A stretch of DNA of 64,000 nt, taken from positions 20,993,650-21,057,649 of the forward strand of contig JASXTE010000014.1 of NCBI GenBank assembly GCA_030280995.1, written 5' to 3'. Below, piece by piece: positions 10,702-20,243 of the stretch. Source of the stretch: Hemileia vastatrix (taxonomy: Eukaryota > Basidiomycota > Pucciniomycetes > Pucciniales > Zaghouaniaceae). Below the pieces are notes generated by a model, which was not told the DNA's origin, did no database searches, and was given only the letters and a program-made list of their open reading frames with translations. Position 1 is the first letter of the stretch. Each line of letters opens with the position of its first letter. A program made the position numbers and the translations under genes.

Positions 10702-11747
10702 TGAAGACAATCCTATACTACTATCTATAGGCCTTGACCAATGGAGTTGGAGTAAAACTGGAGAGAAAAACCCCTGTCCCTTTGAAAAAAACCAGGTGAG
10801 ATGAATTTACTACAGCAAATTAGATATTGTTAAAATTCCCCCTTCCAAGCACCTCCTTAACTGCTTTAAAAGTCAAGACAGTAGCCAATATCAGACCACT
10901 GAGAACAAAAGAACCTGAAAACCTGAAATGCAGAGAAATCCAGACCAGAAACCAAATACACAGTGCACTTGTTGCACAAACACAGCAAAGATACTTTATG
11001 TAGGTTGCTAAGCTACAACAGAGAAATCATTTGCCAAATTTAAGTTAAATGAAGAACTAACCTTTTAAAAAACACAGCCAATTTTGGCAAAAAAACAGTG
11101 AAAACTGAGTAAGAAAAAATGATATAACTATCAGATGCTTGTATGATAATTAAAGCTGCCCCAAACTTTCTTATTCAGTATGTACACACAGACCACCTAT
11201 CTAAAATCCATGCACAGCAACTAATTTGGTGCCTTTGGCAGCCAAATTGAATAGAAACCCTCTAGAAATACTCCCCAGCCTTCTATAACCAAGGCGGGAA
11301 GACCTCGCTGAAGCCAAAAAACCACTAAAAACCTCTAATAAAGCCCAAGATACTTAGAAAAATCAACCATGACTACTAAAACCCTTAAAACAAAAAATTA
11401 AGCTATGAAAACGTTGAGAAATAAAATATAGAGCCAAATTAGCTCTACTTAATGGTACTAAGAACTTAAACATAAGACTTAAGGTTAACTCATAAAACAC
11501 GAAAAACAAAATTAAACAGATATCTTTTAGAAATGAAAAGTGAGTAAATTACCCCTTCAAACTTGGAATATGAAAAATATAACAAGAAATCAAATATAGA
11601 GAAAAACCAGGGCTATCCAATGGTAGTACCCACATACCTATAGTCCCAATATTTACTTAATAAAACCAAAGAAACACCTAATTCTTTTACCACACAAACA
11701 GCACCAAACAACCCAACAAAGGAATCTTCCAATGTTAGAAGACCACA
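10702..11747 (-). mobile_element. Solo LTR, RT1 family
   Basis: Full RT1 LTR with no internal region: minus-strand start TGTGGTCTTCTAACATTGG at 11747, end TTGTCTTCA at 10702 (normally GTCTACA). It sits inside the asB relic of RT2-B. I do not find a clear TSD (flanks gtgg and gaaa), so terminal loss or later mutation is likely. Confidence 0.85.
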
Positions 11748-12530
11748 GAAAATGAAGAATAAAAGGATCCAGAAGAATCTAGTTCAGGTCATTAATAAAA
11801 AATCAAAAGAAAGAATTTAAAGAAGAAGAATAAAAATATTAATTGCTTACTAGAGTCAACTATGTCAATCTCAAGATTTAAAGGTAGGCTTGGAAGAAAT
11901 TTTTCTTCAAGAAAGGTAGAGTATGGATTATGAATTTTGTGATATGAAGGGGGTTTTAAGAAATTTAGGATATCTCAGGAAGGAGCAGGGATTGAATATC
12001 CATTAACTGTTGGAATATTTCTTTTCTCACAGTAAATTATTGGAGGAATAGGAGGTAAGGGTCTTTTTAATGAAGAAGGACATTTAGGGCTGCTAAATTT
12101 AGGTTGAGGAGGAAGAGGCTGTGTTCTAGGAGGTGGGGAGAAAGTAGAAGGAAAAGGAGAAATATCCAGAACTGATTTAGGAGGATTTAACATTGCTTTT
12201 GGAGAAGTAGGAGCTATAAGGATGACAGAAGAGAGTGTTGATTGGAGAGAAGGAGAAGCATAAAGAGCAGAAGGAGGTGGACCCAGAGATTCAGAGTCAG
12301 AAAGAATATATAAAAAGGCTGATGGTGTGAAAGGAGTAGGATTTTTAGAGGTGAAAGATTTTGAAGAAGGAGTAGAAGGCTTGCAATGGGATGCAAAGAT
12401 GGTAGCAGGAAGGTCGAAAGAGCCATATTTAAGGCCAGAGCATTTTCTCTTCTTCTCAAAAAGCTGAAACAGGCCCTGTTGTAGGTATATCTTTTCTGGT
12501 TATAGGTGAAGGTGCACTATTGATGGGTAA
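11748..12530 (-). pseudogene. RT2-B antisense gene asB, N-terminal and middle part
   Basis: Minus-strand relic of the Zn2Cys6-like gene asB. Near 12465-12510 it encodes CTFTYNQKRYTYNRAC, which aligns with CTFTLPTPEAKFYNRAC of asB in RT1-C, followed after a frameshift by EKKRKCSG, the basic half of the cluster. Downstream come Ser/Pro-rich segments (for example SFTSKNPTPFTPS and LPPQPKFSSPKCPSSLKRP), as in asB of RT1. The second cysteine of the second half is changed (CFSF). This places asB in the common ancestor of RT1 and RT2-B. Broken by frameshifts and by the solo LTR at 10702-11747. Confidence 0.6.
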
Positions 12531-13609
12531 AGGAGAATTAATCATAGGCTTGGTCACTAGAAGCAGTGAATTTGGAAGGAGTCATCTTCAAAATTTGAAA
12601 ATTAGGATGGAAAGGATAACATGGATAAGAAATAGGAAAGGGAGAGAAATGTGGTAAAATTGGCTCAAGGAAAGAAGTAGGAAGTTATAATTGACACAAT
12701 ATTTTGTCCACTATGACCTAAAACTGGAAATGAACCATAAGATTTGGTCCTATAAGATCTTAAACTGGAAATAATATTATAATTTCAATCATTGGTCCCC
12801 TATGACGTTAAATTTTGAAATTACTTTCAATTGGTCCACCAAGACAATAAACTGGATTTTGATTAAAATTTTGGATTTCTAGGACTTTAGGAGGTAATTT
12901 TAATCAAGTGGGGTATTACATTCACTCATTTTTAATTTATCACAGGTAAATCAGTACTCAAACTGGTATTCACTCATTTGGACAACTCAGTCATTTATGA
13001 AAACAGTGAAACTTACTTTAAGCAATTGAGATGTCATTAAAATGAGTTATTTAGGATTAAAGAACCATGGATATTTTAAAGTTTATTGATGGAGATTGTT
13101 AAAAGTTAAAAAATATAGGTACAAATATTGTCTGGAAAGTTATGATTTATGATTAAAATTAGGAGAAAATTTTAAATAGTTGGAAATGTATTTTAATGTT
13201 GTGATGCTGAATCATAGAAGAAGGATAGGATTTATATTTAGTGGGTCTCTTTGGTAGACTATTTATGAGCAAGCTTGGAGGACCTTATGTCAAGAATGGA
13301 ATCATAGTATTTGGCTCAGGGTGAAGCCCAATGGGAATGGAATCAAAATTATTTGGCTCATCAGGGAGGCCTGTTCTCTCTAGCTGTGAAGAAAGATGGA
13401 GACTGCTAGAGGAGAGCTGGAAGGGATTCAAACCTTGCTTTCAGTAGTGTAATCACCACAAGGAAAATACAGTTTATAAAATTTTTATTTCAAAATATGA
13501 CAATTATATGACAAATAAAAAGAATTAAAATCAACCAGACAATTAAATTTATCAGCACTAAAAAGAATAAAAGAATAAAAGTATTAAAATTTTAAAGAGT
13601 AGAAGACAA
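12531..13609 (+). repeat. RT2-B noncoding region with decayed hairpin modules
   Basis: Contains decayed AGTTTA-type modules at about 12710, 12748, 12803 and 12831 (for example GGTCCACCAAGACAATAAACTG). Around 13245-13460 it matches, in reverse, the RT2-A segment 23460-23640 (GGAGGACCTTATG and GGATTCAAACCTTGC strings). No sense-strand gene. Confidence 0.65.
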
Positions 13610-14249
13610 TCAAAATAAATAATTTCTTTGGAATCTTCCAACATCATTATCAAAGCTTTGCATCAAAATTCTTCTCTTGATTAAAGCTTCAGTATTATTA
13701 GCAAGAGTTTCCTGAAAATAAGTTAAAAATTTATGCTTCTTATCATCACAAAAATCAAGAAAGAGATATCTATGAAACTTAGTATAATGATTAATGTAAT
13801 CATTCTTCACCTGGCCAAAATCATCCATATTAGTGATTTCAATAGCTTAGGAGTTTGAAGAGATAGTTGTTGGATTTGGAATTAGAAGGAGGTTTAGTAA
13901 ATTTGAACTAAAAGACTAACTAATTGATCCAAGAAATAATGTTTCAGAAAATCTGAAAGGAGAAATTGGAATAAACAGATTAGGATCTTGAGATGGAGGA
14001 GGAAGTTCAGGATCAAGATTTTTAGAGGAAGAAGCTGTTTTGGCCTTTATGTTACAAAAGAAGGTGGGAGTTTTTGATAATCTCATTTTATGAATATTAG
14101 GATCAGGAAGAGCAGCTGGTCCAGTATAGACATTAGTTCTGGAATTTATAATTGGATTTTTACACTTGATTTTCCTAAGCCTGCAAAGATCACAGGCAGC
14201 TCTTCCAGGAAGACCAGGGTTAGAAATCAGACAGGGAACCTAGTATATG
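13610..14249 (-). pseudogene. RT2-B antisense gene asA (main part), canonical Zn2Cys6 second half
   Basis: Minus-strand relic of asA. At about 14170-14210 it encodes ACDLCRLRKIKCKN, a textbook basic half of a fungal Zn(II)2Cys6 cluster. The first half (PCKLC...PC) spans the RT1-P insertion and continues at 34987 and above; with one TSD copy removed the spacing is C-x2-C-x6-C-x12-C-x2-C-x6-C, the same as asA in RT1-C. One stop lies in the first half. At 13610-13828 the C-terminal region resembles asA of RT1 (KFHRYLFLDF, LTYFQET, KRRILMQSFDN against KFQQH, LHYFQSTP, NRRHLIHQFKAN). Zn2Cys6 proteins are fungal DNA-binding regulators; the target is unknown. Confidence 0.65.
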
Positions 14250-14253
14250 ACGC

Positions 14254-15246
14254 TGTGGTCTTCCAACATTGGCAGGGGCCTTTGTTGTGTTGTTTGGCGC
14301 TGTTTGTGCATGTCTTAATTGAAATCTGTTGAAGAATTGGGTGTTTTTCTGGATTTATTCCGTGAATATTGGGACTTTGGGTATGTGGGTACTATCATTC
14401 GATAGCCCCGGCTTTTTTATATATTTCATGTCTTGATGATATTTTTCATATTCTAAGTTTTAAGGGGTCATTTCCTCATTCTTCAGTTACAAAAGATTGC
14501 TGTTTAATTTTGTTTTTTGTGTTTTACGGGCTAACCTTAAGTCTTAGGGTTAGGTGCTTAGTACCATTAGATAGGGCTAATTAAGCTCTCTATTTCATGA
14601 CTCAATGTTGTTATAGCGTAATTTTGTGTTTTAAGGGTTTTAGTAGTTGTAGTGAATTTTTCTAAGTAGATTAGATGTTTTTATTGTTTTTCTGGCTTCA
14701 GAGAGGCCAGGCCGCTTCAGGTGGCATCTCCGACATTGGGCGGCCCACCTGCCTCTGTTTTAGTAGTTTGGGGAGCCCTTCTGAAGGTTTTTTATTCAAT
14801 TTGGCTGGTACAGGTGCCAAATTTGTTGATGTGCATGGGCTCTTAGATAGTGGTCTGTGTGTACATACTGAATAAGACAGTTTGGGGCAACTTTAATTAT
14901 CATACAACCATCTGGAGGTGATATCCTTGTTCCTCACTCAGTTTTCACTATTTTTGGCCACAATTGGCTGTGTTTGTTGCAAGCCTACATCAAGTATCTT
15001 TGCTTTCTCTGGTGTGGACATTGGTCTACATTTCAGCTCTTTGGTCTGGTAGTCTGTCTGGGGACTACTTTCTTGGCTCATCAAGCAGTCAAGTGTGTTG
15101 AAAAAGGGGCTTTAGCAAACAGGAACCAACTTACTTTAGCAAGTAAATCTCACTCTATTTTTCTAAAGGGACAGGGGATTTTCTCTCTGGTTTTTCTCCA
15201 ACTCCCTTGGTCAAGGCCTATAGCTAGTACTATAGGATTGTCTACA
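14254..15246 (+). mobile_element. 5' LTR of RT1-P
   Basis: About 993 bp, from TGTGGTCTTCCAACATTGG to AGGATTGTCTACA. It ends 4 nt before the PBS. The preceding 4 bp (acgc) are the TSD. Frames inside it that recur at 34411-35045 are LTR sequence, not genes. Confidence 0.9.
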
Positions 15247-15250
15247 TTTC

Positions 15251-15267
15251 TGGCACCCAAGGTGGGG
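15251..15267 (+). promoter_or_regulatory. RT1-P primer binding site
   Basis: TGGCACCCAAGGTGGGG lies 4 nt downstream of the 5' LTR and differs from the RT1-A site by one base. It opens with the TGG expected opposite a tRNA CCA end. Confidence 0.7.
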
Positions 15268-15486
15268 TTTGAACTTGCTAGTTTTTTGGAATCTCTGTTG
15301 ATCTAGGCTTCTCTCTTTGGTGGATCTCCTTTGGTGGATTTTGAATTTGGTGCTATATCTCTTTGTGGTTGGTCTAGGGGTCTTCTTTTCTGTTGGATTT
15401 GGTCCCTCCTAGGACTTTAAGGCTATTGGGGGGGGACTTTGGCTACCTTTGGTGGATATTGGAGGCTGTAACTTGGATTTGCTAGT

Positions 15487-16045
15487 ATGGTTAGGATTCA
15501 ATCTTGGGATGGTTCAAGGTTTTTGGGGGAGGATGCAAAGGGGTTTTTGGCTAGGTTTGAGGTTGCTGCTGAGATTGATGGGGCCTCACTGTTGGACATG
15601 GTTAGGCAAGTAATCTTTTTCATTGGCAATAGGGAGGTGGGGAAAGAAGTTTCTGGTATAGCAGGATATAGGAGTCAGGACTGAGGAAAGTTGAAGATTG
15701 AAATGGTTAAAAGGTGGCCTACTACTTTCTCAATGGTGGATCTTCATGGGATTGCTAGGAAGTGAGAATTGAAAGGTGATGTAACTTCTCTTTCTCAGTA
15801 TGGGGAATCTATGGAGGAGTTTTGGGAGGCTGTGGATTATCTGGTATATAATGATATATTACCACATGAAGATGGGGCCAAGTATGTATTTTGGAGTGCC
15901 ATGGGTAGGGATGTAAATGTGGAGGTTATGGAGATTCTTTTCAAGGCTGACTTGATGAAGACTCTTCCAAATGGGGAAAATAGGATTCCTGGTATGGCTA
16001 TTCTGAAGGAGGTTATTTTGGGATATTTGGATGGTTTGAAGGATA
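15487..16045 (+). pseudogene. RT1-P gag, degenerate
   Basis: Plus-strand Gag fragment starting at MVRIQSWDGSRFLGED, the same position where RT2-A reads SVRIVSWDGPKFDGEE. It follows the family through LLDMVRQVIFFIGNREV, then hits TGA at 15682-15684 where the family has a conserved Trp (KDW), and a second TGA near 15766 where RT1-A has SEW; both are TGG-to-TGA changes. The part from 15769 (SLSQYGESMEEF, DYLVYNDIL, YVFWSAMGRDV, KADLMKTLPNGENRIP) is open and matches RT1-A gag up to LKEVILGYL. The nucleocapsid knuckle is absent because the frame runs into an acidic tail instead. Probably not a functional capsid. Confidence 0.75.
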
Positions 16046-16869
16046 GGGATGTGGAATCTGAAGAGGAAATCCTGTTGGGTGGAGAGGTTCAGGAGACTCG
16101 GGTGGAAAATTCAGTTTCTGGAAAGGTGTTGGAGACATCTATTTTGGAAGATGGGGACTCTGATGATGTTTGTGAAACTAATTTTTCTTTTCCAAAGGAT
16201 ACCATGGGAACTCAGGAATGTGTTTCACTGGATGTTTTGGAGAGGTATGCACTAGAGGATAAGTGTATTTCCTTAAGTTTGGATGAATTATGTGGGAAGG
16301 AGGATTTTTTTGGTCATGATGAAGGATTTTGGGATATTTAGAAGGAATCTGTGGTGGATTAATGGTTGTTGAGGGATGATTATTTTTTTTTCTCAAGTTC
16401 AGATAATGGCTTATTGAAGGAGGATGTATCAGTTGATTTTTTGGATGGACAGAAAGATTCTATCTTGGATCTTTTTCTCATAGAGGAAGATTATTTTCAG
16501 GTGGTTCCCTCAAGATCAGAAGGTCTTTGCTTGGAGGAGGATTTTTATTTTGATGTTATGGATGTTATTCTGGAGGATTTTTCAGATTCTAAGCAAGATT
16601 CCTATATAGAAGAGGAAAATTGTGATGTTTTGGATGTCACTGGTATGGAGGTTGATTTTAAAGATGTGGTGGAGGTTCCAGATGTTTCGCAGGTTGGAGA
16701 ATTTATTGATGCTGGTGATGTGAACTATGGTAGTCTCAGTGTATGGAGGAGGATGGAAGATTTGTTTGGAGGTCTGTTGTTGGGATATCAGAATTGGAAG
16801 AGGAGATTAGGGGGTTCAGGCCCTAGGGGCAAACTTATTGGTTTCAACCTTAGGATTTCAAGAATCTGA
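16046..16869 (+). pseudogene. Acidic tail fused to RT1-P gag, unknown origin
   Basis: Continues the gag frame to a TAG at 16339-16341, then a TAA after KESVVD and a further open stretch at about 16366-16869. The peptide is very rich in Asp, Glu, Phe and Tyr (ILEDGDSDDVCE, LIEEDYFQVV, LEEDFYFDVMDVILEDFSD, YIEEENCDVLDV) and ends in a basic segment (NWKRRLGGSGPRGK). I find no counterpart in the other RT1 or RT2 gag or pol regions here, apart from the general acidity of the protease-RT linker. It replaces knuckle, protease and pol. It may be a captured host segment, drifted linker, or sequence maintained because the DNA matters. Confidence 0.45.
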
Positions 16870-18851
16870 TTTCTCCGAAATGAGGATAAACTACTTAATT
16901 TTTTGGTTTTGCTTAATTTGGCCTCTATGTATTTGGTCAGGAATTTTTTTTTGTTTTATCCAAATCTTATCAGTCTCTCTGGTTCAAGTCTCTATATAGA
17001 AAAGGAAGAAAAAAAATCTTAGTATAATGAAGATGGAAGAAAAGAAAAATTCAAGTGAAGATTGGTATTTTATTTAAATGAAAATGAAGATAAAGGTGAT
17101 GATCATTGGTTTTATCTAACCTCCAGCATGAGGTTAAACTGCAAAATTTTATTTCTTAATTGTATTTTTTTGGCTTTCAAGAATTTTAATGGTTTTTTAA
17201 TGTTTTTGTTTTTTTATGGGAGAAGATTTGTGTTGGAAGATCTTTTTTTTTGTCAGAAGGTACCCAGGGGTGGGGCTTCTAGATTTTATTTTGGCAAGTG
17301 TGGGGGTAACTAATGGGCTAGCTGCTCTAACAACAGTTACCCCAGATTGTCTGTTTCCAACCCCTTCTCTTAATTTTGTTGAATTCTAGTATTGGTTTTT
17401 TTTCTTTAACAGGTTTTTAGTCCACCATGACTTTAAACTGGAAATTCTTTTGGTCTTCAAGTGCTGGACCCCTCATGCTTATTGGTTTTGTTTAATTTTG
17501 TTGGATGATGTGTTTTTGTTAGAAGGTACCCAGGGGGGGCTTCTAGGGTTTATTTTGGCAAGTGTGGGGGTAACTGATGAGCTTGCTGCTCTGTAGAACA
17601 GTTACCCCAGAATGTCTGTTTCAAGCCATTATTTTCTTTCTAGTTGAATTCTAGTGTTGTTTTTTGTGATTCAGGTTTTTAGTCCTCTATGACTTTAAAC
17701 TGGATTGCCTTGGATGTCTTTTGGAAATTTTAGATTGGTGGTGGATCACTGGTGGTCTCCCATCATTTTTACTTATTGGAGGGAGCCCACCCAGTGATCT
17801 TTTCTGTAGACCTGGATCTGGATTTTCTATGTGGTTTTAGGTTGTTGGCTGTGAAATTGGTGGATTCAAGATTATTTTCTTTTTTCTCTTTTTTTATTTT
17901 ATTTTTTTATCAAGGATATGTTTGTTCAAAGGCTCAAGATAGGGCTATGGAAATGTTTTTGGTAGAAGAGGAGGAGTCAAATTAAAAAATATATATATAT
18001 ATATATATATTTTTTAGGTGTGACCACATCAAGGTGCACTTGGATGTGGGTAAGGTATCAGGGGATCAGCTCATCAATCAGATGGGGGATACCATTTTAT
18101 TTTGTTTTATTTGTTAAAGGAGGTTAATTTTTTTGGCTTTAATGGTTTTTGGTTTGGGCATTTATGGGATATATCTTCAAGATTTTTTCAAGAACAGTCC
18201 ATCAAGACTTTAAACTGAAATCTGGTTTCTGGTAGTCCTCCAAGACCTTAAAATGGCTGGTTTTCTAGAATTTGTTTTAGGTTTTTTTGATGTTTAGTCC
18301 ATCAAGACTCTAAATTGAAAAATCTAATGTTTCAAGAATTGATTTTTTACTACTGTGGATCTGGTAGTCCTCCAAGACTTTAAACTTGCTGGTTTCAAGG
18401 AGTTTCAAGAATGGTCCATAAAGACTTTAAACTGAACACTGTGTTAGTCCCCCAAGACTTTAAACTGAGGATTGTTTGATGGTGTAGTCCCCCATGACTA
18501 TAAACTGAGGAATGGGTTTTTGTTGTTGGAATGGTTTTGAAAGATTGGCAGAGGGTATCCACAGGGGGAACCTCTGAATTTAGCAAAGGCAAGTTTGGGG
18601 GTAATTGATGGGCTGGCAGCTCTATTCACAATTACCCCAGAATGTTAGTTTTTTCTCTGTGTCTTAATGTGGTTGATCTCTGGTTCTGGGTTTATGATTT
18701 AGGTTTTTGAGTCCCCCAAGACTTTAAACTGAGGGTTTTTGAGTCCCCCAAGACTATAAAATGAGGATGGTCCCCCAAGACTTAAAACTGAGGGTTGTTT
18801 GTGGTTACATCCCATAGAGGGTGTGGTCAATTTTTCTTTTCTGAATCAAGC
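16870..18851 (+). repeat. RT1-P 3' structural cassette (asB deleted)
   Basis: In order: GGGGGTAACTAATGGGC...GTTACCCC hairpin (17302-17344), AGTTTA-type module (17426), second GGGGGTAACTGATG...GTTACCCC hairpin (17566-17608), module (17682), GATCACTGG hairpin (17743-17799), microsatellite (17990-18010), near-palindrome CATCAAGGTGCACTTGGATG (18029-18048), modules at about 18204, 18237, 18300, 18366, 18415, 18446 and 18484, third GGGGGTAATTGATGGG hairpin (18597-18639), modules at 18711, 18739 and 18766. The order equals RT1-C except that asB, which should lie between the near-palindrome and the module array, is missing. 16870-17295 holds nothing recognisable. Confidence 0.8.
17990..18010. repeat. 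AT dinucleotide microsatellite
   Basis: About ten AT units between the GATCACTGG hairpin and the near-palindrome of RT1-P. It sits where the other copies have A/T-rich low-complexity DNA. Confidence 0.9.
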
Positions 18852-19493
18852 TCAAGTACTAGTGGAATTACAGAGGGAATCAAGAGATGAAATGAAGTGT
18901 TCAGAATTAGCCTTGAACTGGTGAATGAGGTGTCTTCTGTTCTCAATGTCCTGTGGATCTCTGGCAGGAGTGGATTGGAAGTAGTTTAGAAGAAGGTGTT
19001 TCTGTTGAGATGTGTGTTGTTGGAACTTGGCCTTAATTGAAGGCAAGTGGTTTGGTGTTGTTGGTTCAATGGATCCTACATTGTTATCATCACTGTCAGA
19101 AGATGAAGGAACTGAGAAGTCATCAGTTTTATAAAGTGGAAAGAAGAAATGTAAGTTTTTACCATCAGATGGACCATGGATGGTGGAACTTGTTGTTTAA
19201 GTGATTTTGGAACTCTTCTGGGAAGGGTGTAGCTTTTTGATTAATCTGAGAATCATGATGGATGGCCCAGATCTTTTGGTTCTGGTAGAAGATGGACCAG
19301 GTTGAGGTGGAGGTGAAGCTGTTTCAGAAGATAATGGACCAGGTCTGTAGCAGGTCTTCTTTCTGGAGTGGCATACATCACAGGACGTTCTGTATGGATG
19401 GACAGGAGGTGTGATGGTGCAGTTTAGATTATTGTCAATGCAGTATTGGAAAGGACCCATTTCAGAGGCAGATTTGAGAAGAAGGTTGAACAT
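18852..19493 (-). CDS. asA: antisense Zn(II)2Cys6-like protein of RT1-P (196 aa, one intron)
   Basis: Gene on the strand opposite gag. Exon 1 is 19163-19493 (331 nt), exon 2 is 18852-19111 (260 nt), with a 51-bp GT-AG intron (19112-19162) between; exon sizes and phase equal those of asA in RT1-C, giving 196 residues. The start is the ATG of MFNLL: a 1-nt indel just upstream differs between copies, so any longer N-terminus would be out of frame. Cysteines at 18, 25, 38, 41 and 48 keep the Zn2Cys6 spacing; Cys15 has become Phe (GPFQYC). The basic half reads CDVCHSRKKTC. Then come Ser/Pro-rich sequence and a helical C-terminus (KAKFQQHTSQQKH, NRRHLIHQFKANSEHF). It has no stop although the host element has lost pol. 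Predicted nuclear DNA-binding protein; role unknown. Confidence 0.7.
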
Positions 19494-19508
19494 GGTGGTT
19501 GATGAAGA

Positions 19509-19540
19509 AAGAATGTGGACATTCTTAATTGGAGGGAGGA
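19509..19540 (+). promoter_or_regulatory. RT1-P polypurine tract with adjacent palindrome
   Basis: The near-perfect palindrome AAGAATGTGGACATTCTT (19509-19526) is followed by ATTGGAGGGAGGA immediately before the 3' LTR. The purine run is the expected plus-strand primer of reverse transcription. The palindrome lies in the 5' leader of asA and recurs at the same place in other copies. Confidence 0.75.
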
Positions 19541-19894
19541 TTTGGTCTTCCAAAATTGGCAGGGGCCTTTGTTGTGTTGTTTGGCGCTGTTTGTGCATGT
19601 CTTAGTTGACATCTGTTGAAGAATTGGGTGTTTTTCTTGATTTATTCTGTGAATATTGGGACTGCGAGTATGTGGGTACTATCATTGGATAGCCCCAGTG
19701 TTTTTATATATTTCATGTCTTGATGATATTTTTCATATAAGGGGTCATTTCATCATTTTTCAGTTACAAAAGATAGCTGTTTAATTTTTTTTCATGTTTT
19801 ATGGGCTAGCCTTAATTCTTAGGGTTAGGTGCTGAGTACCATTAGATAGGGCTAATTTAGCTCTATATTTCATGTCTCAATGTTGTTATAGCGT
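19541..19894 (+). mobile_element. 3' LTR of RT1-P, left part
   Basis: First 354 bp of the 3' LTR (starts TTTGGTCTTCC, one base off the family TGTGG). Interrupted by RT1-S after the TSD gcgt (19891-19894). Confidence 0.9.
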
Positions 19895-20243
19895 TGTATA
19901 CAATCCTATAGTACTAGCTATAGGCCTTGACCAAGGGAGTTGGAGAAAAACCAGAGAGAAAAACCCATGTCCCTTTAGAAAAATAAGTGAGATTTACCTG
20001 CTACAGTAAATTGGTTCCTGTTTACCGAAATCCCCTTTTCCCATACGCTTGACTGCTTGATGAGCCAAGAAAGTAGTCACCAGACAGACTACCAGACCAA
20101 AGAACTGAAATGTAGACCAATTTCCACACCAGAGACAGCAAAGATACTTGATGTAGGCTGCAAATCTACACCAGAGACAGCAATAATACTTTCTATAGCT
20201 TGCAAGACTATAACAGAGAAAACAGTTGCCAAAGCTAAGTTAA

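Noticed and set aside
10702..11747. Looking for a 4-bp TSD around this solo LTR
   Set aside because: Flanks gtgg and gaaa do not match, so no TSD is claimed.
14675..15306. Open frames in RT1 LTRs that recur at 34411-35045, 3356-3643 and 47633-47959
   Set aside because: They recur because the LTRs are homologous; frames are not kept in all copies and no domain is visible.
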